DNA from: Rhizophagus sp. LPA8_4_AMF
Taxonomy: Eukaryota > Glomeromycota > Glomeromycetes > Glomerales > Glomeraceae
DNA: 20,539 nt
Assembly: GCA_021464525.1 (NCBI GenBank)
Contig: JADRCO010001292.1
Location: 1 to 20,539 of the forward strand
Direction: 5' to 3'
The translations under genes were made by a program, and so were the position numbers. Position 1 is the first letter of the stretch. Each line of letters begins with the position of its first letter. The notes beneath the pieces were generated by a model that ran no database searches, was not told the origin of the DNA, and was given only the letters and a program-made list of their open reading frames with translations. This document shows, one piece after another, positions 20,101 through 20,539 of the stretch.

Positions 20101-20213
20101 ATAATATTTTTATACCGAGCCAAAATCTTATCAATCAAAAGTCTTTGATTGACTTCGACACGTTCTTCACTTTTGATTGAAAGAACTTTACTTTTAAAAG
20201 CATCCAAGGACAT
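14169..20213 (-). CDS. Sacsin-like GHKL ATPase, DUF3684 family, with C-terminal HExxHx5H motif
   Basis: A 14-exon gene encoding 1597 aa. Exons: 20116-20213, 19982-20028, 19608-19903, 19469-19524, 19271-19400, 19134-19178, 19064-18525, 18445-17321, 17255-16871, 16635-16104, 16027-15616, 15521-14837, 14701-14334 and 14243-14169. All introns are GT-AG and the phases agree throughout. The donor after exon 3 (GTGAAAC) is the weakest. The start is fixed by an in-frame TAA at 20223-20225. Residues 34-180 form an HSP90/sacsin-type ATP-binding fold: ELIQNSDDA (43-51; E43, N47, D50), NNGFAF (122-127) and IGAFGVGFYSLFS (148-160). GFSTHQTTGCCSHLAAR...IPTVERESIDL (about 381-411) and the long remainder match the fungal DUF3684 family (from memory). 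HELAHNFIQNH (1558-1568) is zinc-peptidase-like. An NTP-driven chaperone or peptidase role is inference. Confidence 0.88.
14334..14381 (-). other. HExxHx5H zinc-peptidase-like motif near the C terminus
   Basis: The last codons of exon 13 read HELAHNFIQNHSSQHE (residues 1558-1573). H1558 and H1562 would be zinc ligands, E1559 the general base, and H1568 a third ligand. The next exon continues YYFSSFAEIYMSNFLEIL before the stop. The HExxH-x5-H spacing is that of WLM/Wss1-type metalloproteases (established motif), but the rest of that fold was not recognised here. Catalytic activity is therefore inference. Confidence 0.6.
16677..16816. mobile_element. 140-base MITE in intron 9 with 11-base target duplication
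   Basis: Perfect direct copies of TATCGATTAAA at 16666-16676 and 16817-16827 flank a 140-base inverted-repeat element. The arms share GGTGATSGTCACC and TTATGATGTA in opposite orientations. Intron 9 is 235 bases, while the other introns are 65-135 bases. Removing the element and one duplication copy leaves 84 bases, the usual size. The splice sites are untouched. The inner motif TAATGCCGGCC links it to the other small palindromic elements in the window. An 11-base duplication suggests a Mutator-like origin (inference). Confidence 0.85.
18239..18301 (-). repeat. In-frame 12-base minisatellite (DTKx tetrapeptides)
   Basis: In exon 8, about five copies of a 12-base unit encode DTKI, NTKT, NTKT, DTKA and DTKA (residues 453-473). 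The unit length is a multiple of three, so copy-number change would not break the frame. It lies between conserved segments and probably forms a flexible loop. Confidence 0.85.
19371..20116 (-). other. ATP-binding domain motifs of the minus-strand gene
   Basis: The N box ELIQNSDDA spans exons 2 and 3. The G1-box equivalent NNGFAFRDEDW is in exon 3, and the glycine-rich lid GAFGVGF opens exon 4 at 19524. E43 is the expected catalytic base and N47 the Mg ligand. At the usual DxGxG position there is Asn instead of Asp (N122/N123), which I recall as normal for this family. Residues 62-113, between the N box and G1, are a low-complexity insert rich in Asn, Ser, Thr, Lys and Ile, so this domain is longer than in typical relatives. 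Confidence 0.8.
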
Positions 20214-20539
20214 TAGAAAATATTATATAGATTGAATAAACAAAAATGGGAAAAGAATTTTTTTTCGAAAAAAAAAAAATTATATGATCTATTTGTTCGT
20301 ATTATTATTTATTTATTATTAGACTTTGTATATATATATTTAATGATTGAATCAAAATCGGTATGTCAATCCTGATACAAAGCCGGTATATCTATATATA
20401 GAAAGTTACAAAAAATAAAGAAATGTCAAAAATTAAATAATTAATAATCAACCATTTATTTTACTCGATATAGAATTTTTCAGGAAAATCCAAACTTTGA
20501 ACAAAAAAGAAAAAGAAAAAAAAAAAAAAAAAAAGTTTT
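20214..20539. other. Upstream region of the minus-strand gene
   Basis: AT-rich, with A/T runs and TATATA stretches (20222-20230 and about 20328-20339 on the + strand). Several could act as TATA elements for the minus-strand gene, so I do not choose one. No gene is visible between here and the right edge, which ends in an A run. Confidence 0.4.

Overview
The window looks like nuclear DNA of an arbuscular mycorrhizal fungus of the Rhizophagus (Glomeromycotina) type. The evidence is very AT-rich DNA, short GT-AG introns of 65-95 bases, a lineage-style F-box/leucine-rich protein, the remains of a lineage-style protein kinase, CACTA-type transposase debris, and many small inverted-repeat elements. 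The organism call is inference from family resemblance recalled from memory; no database was searched.

Two intact protein genes can be supported. (1) A single-exon F-box protein lies on the + strand at 3582-5006 (474 aa), with a TATA-like box just upstream and AATAAA downstream. (2) A large 14-exon gene lies on the - strand, start codon at 20211-20213 and stop at 14169-14171. Its splice phases agree across all 13 introns and give 1597 aa. It begins with a GHKL/HSP90-type ATPase (motifs ELIQNSDDA, NNGFAF and GAFGVGF), matches the fungal DUF3684 (sacsin-like) family through its middle, and ends with an HExxHx5H zinc-peptidase-like motif. It is the most interesting gene here.

Layout. 1-143: CGGATAA-rich repeat end. 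534-1250: broken protein kinase. 1322-1521: pogo/Tigger-like MITE. 2374-2600: hairpins and a second CGGATAA-rich end. 2768-2799: palindrome. 3532-5092: F-box gene. 5127-5245: diverged inverted repeat. About 5250-11075: gene-poor, holding coding relics on the + strand: 7007-7201, a zinc-knuckle fragment at 7357-7563, CACTA (Tnp2/Transposase_21-like) transposase remains at 8211-8990, and two unidentified relics at 10250-10680 and 10850-11072. 11168-12150: simple and A/T-rich sequence. 12909-13170: a 240-base MITE with an 11-base target duplication. 13225-13770: GCAGGTACC-type repeat block split by another small MITE. 14169-20213: the ATPase/peptidase-like gene, whose intron 9 carries a 140-base MITE with its own 11-base target duplication.

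The two genes show no sign of working together. They are separated by about 9 kb of decayed transposons. No rRNA, tRNA, CRISPR or prokaryotic features were seen.
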